Translations under genes and position numbers: made by a program | Source of the DNA: Cyrtodaria siliqua | Taxonomy: Eukaryota; Mollusca; Bivalvia; Adapedonta; Hiatellidae | DNA: 64,000 bases | Direction of reading: 5' to 3' | Assembly (NCBI GenBank): GCA_037043455.1 | Contig: JAWPHD010011193.1 | Location: 1-64,000, forward strand | In this document: positions 1 through 64,000 of the stretch, in pieces | Layout: every line of letters starts with the position of its first letter | How positions within the stretch are numbered: position 1 is the first letter of the stretch | The notes under the pieces: model-generated | The model's input: only the letters and a program-made list of their open reading frames with translations | Database searches by the model: none | What the model was told of the DNA's origin: nothing

Positions 1-248
1 TGATCGGACATCGTTTTGGTAGTCAATGTCACCACAACCTTGACCTTTGACCTAGTGACCCCAAAATCAATAGGGGTCATCTTCTTGTCATGACCAACCA
101 TCCTTCCAAGTTTGAGGACCCCAGGTCCAACCATTCTCTAGTTATTGATCGGACATCGTTTTGATAGTCAATGTCACTGCAACCTTGACCTTTGATCTAG
201 TGACCCCAAAATCAATAGGGGTCATCTACTTGTCATGACCAACCATCC

Positions 249-302
<54 letters not shown>

Positions 303-360
303 ATCCTTCTAAGTTTGAGGACCCTAGGTCCAACCATTTTTTAGTTATTGATCGGACATC
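1..360 (+). repeat. Dispersed repeat, about 2.3 tandem units of roughly 150 bp
   Basis: Units begin TGATCGGACATCGTTTTGGT and contain the phrase ACCTTGACCTTTGA. They recur at 1, about 148 and about 350, where the last unit breaks into a GACAGACAGAAA-like tail. The second unit is interrupted by a 49-base A tract (253-301). Related sequence occurs at 7200-7580 and 21840-21960. Similar units are common interspersed elements in bivalve genomes (recollection, not a search). Confidence 0.75.
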
Positions 361-726
361 GTTTGTGACACAGACCTACAGACAGAGAAACAGACAGAAA
401 GCACAAAATCAATATAGCTCCCCTACCACACTTTGTGTGGGGAGCCATAAAAAACTGTTTACGTGTTTGAAGGTGTGTAGGTGTCATTTTTGTAGTGGAC
501 CACCCATATTATGTTCAAGAAATGTGCTTTTGATGTTCTTGATGTGAATTTAGTATAGTAAGGAATAATTCTAATAAAAAAAAGAATCCTACTTACCCGC
601 TATGATTTTTTTGGGAACAAGACCAGAAACAGAATTTTTTTTGCCTAGGCATATTGTAGTATATAATAATACAGAGTCTGAGGTAATAATATTCAATTGT
701 CTATTTGTGTATATATATGATGCCAT
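361..726. other. Flank downstream of LIMK, no gene seen
   Basis: Holds the end of the dispersed repeat (to about 430) and then AT-rich sequence. No protein family, RNA or further exon was recognised. Confidence 0.5.
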
Positions 727-1095
727 TTAATTGTTGCCTCTTTCAATTTCCATGACCTCTGTCCCTGACAAAGGTTGGTCTGAATTAGACACTTTAAAAT
801 CTACTTCAACTGTCTGTTGTTTAATCATTGTGGAGTCTGTGTGGTCGACACGATTGTCATGTTCTAGGTCAGGATCATTGTTGTTATCCTCTGTCACCAC
901 TTTACATGCAGGTAAATCATCAATAGTTTCTATACTCTCCTTGCTGTGTTCTTCTACTTCTTCAGCAGGTGAGGTCACTATAATGTCACTATGTGTGATC
1001 TCACTGTCGACTACAGTGGTATCCACCGAGTTAGCTTCCTGTACAAGTGTTAACATCACTAGACACTTCAACAAGTTCATTACCTTCACTTGTTT
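727..1095 (-). other. LIMK: Possible continuation of the LIMK tail, or 3' UTR with coding-like composition
   Basis: Past the TGA at 1096-1098 the same reading frame stays open for 122 codons, to TAA at 727-729, with acidic, Thr/Val/Asp-rich content and the C-terminal phrase SGTEVMEIERGNN. Between 1099 and 1034 the -1 frame encodes KTSEGNELVEVSSDVNT, a third copy of the repeat in the exon 12 tail. This pattern suggests two compensating indels, or assembly errors, inside a tail that once ran through. It could instead be ordinary 3' UTR. No clear AATAAA was seen on this strand between 540 and 727; an ATTAAA overlaps the distal stop. Confidence 0.45.
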
Positions 1096-63300
<62,205 letters not shown>

Positions 63301-64000
63301 AGCGGAAGTAGTTACGACCCGAAAACAAAACTCCCCGCAGTGGTTACTTCCCCTATCTGTTACACTGAGGGACTTCGATCACTAACTATAGTTTAACTAT
63401 GCATTGATCTGGGTGTAATGCGAACAAACCATAGTCGCGACAAACGAAGAGTCGAGAGAAAAAGTTCATCATTCTTTGGAGGTTTTCAAATGAAACCATA
63501 TTCAAACAACAAAACAAGTTATAATGATATTCATGTAGTAACATTTTGTTTATTCCAATTAGGAATTGCAGGGCTTTAATTATCAGCCCAGGGAATTTAT
63601 ATAGTTGGATCAAGTTGTTCATTTCCCTAGTCATTTTATAACTTGTTTTGCGTTGTCGTCGATGCGGAAATACGTTTCCGATGGTTTTCATATGAATGTC
63701 AAAAATGTTGTGTTTTTTTCGCCCAGCCATTCAAAAACTTACCAGCCCATTGACGCTAAACATAGAAAAAAAACTTGGTTAGGCACCAACGAGCTGAGAC
63801 AGACTATCTTTTTTTTTGTAGTATGGTGTACTTAATGACATTGTCCGCGCGTGCTGTCCGTACTCTAACTTCCCCATAAATTTATCGGACGTTAAGAGTA
63901 TGGTAAAGCTCCGCTCCTTTGTGTGTACTGAATTAAACAAATTAATGCTATGCATTCAGCATAGGTAATTTCATCGACTATACTACTGTAAACGGGCGAG
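63301..64000 (-). promoter_or_regulatory. LIMK: Presumed LIMK 5' UTR and promoter region
   Basis: This is the sequence upstream of the LIMK start codon on the minus strand. No TATA box is evident near the ATG. A GGAAGT core (ETS-like) lies at 63304-63309 on the plus strand. GC-richer patches occur at 63310-63360 and 63840-63860. No other gene is recognised here. The call is positional, so confidence is low. Confidence 0.3.

Overview
The window is nuclear DNA of an animal, most likely a marine bivalve mollusc. Coding exons are short, introns are 0.5-21 kb with GT-AG borders, and the introns hold dispersed repeat families (tRNA-derived SINEs, foldback MITEs, elements ending in GACGGACGG-like tails) whose style I associate with bivalve genomes. 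The species is not identified; bivalve is an inference from repeat style.

Almost the whole window is one gene. On the minus strand, 12 coding exons between 63300 (ATG) and 1096 (TGA) join in phase into a complete 765-residue LIM domain kinase (LIMK): two LIM zinc-binding domains, a PDZ domain, a Ser-rich linker, a kinase domain with the LIMK signature HRDLNS, and an unusual acidic Ser/Asn-rich tail. LIMK acts downstream of ROCK and PAK and phosphorylates cofilin to control actin turnover. The exons total 2298 nt, about 3.7% of the 62.2 kb they span.

Layout by increasing coordinate: 1-360 repeat with a poly(A) insertion; 727-1095 possible frame-disrupted tail or 3' UTR; exons 12, 11 and 10 (1096-4895); a 2.2 kb element with 68-bp perfect inverted termini (4957-7180); exon 9 with an 11-copy 45-bp array that multiplies its own splice acceptor (7831-8370); a complete PIF/Harbinger transposon with an intact DD35E transposase and a three-exon MADF protein (8884-15377); exons 8 to 3 (15938-25690) separated by minisatellites, MITEs and SINEs; intron 2 (25691-46462) with a possible nested plus-strand gene fragment, a 93-bp array, elements dense in TGACGTCA, a duplicated 40-bp array and a 5.4 kb 37-bp array that ends about 22 bp from exon 2; exon 2; intron 1 (46557-63278) with a duplicated 36-bp array, hAT-like elements and long-period tandem repeats; exon 1 and the presumed promoter (63279-64000).

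The observation I rate highest is the exon 9 array. Each 45-bp unit carries a branch-like motif, a pyrimidine stretch, CAG and the first 30 coding bases, so the conserved kinase catalytic-loop exon has 11 candidate in-frame acceptors. One unit carries a stop codon that divides them into open and truncating choices.
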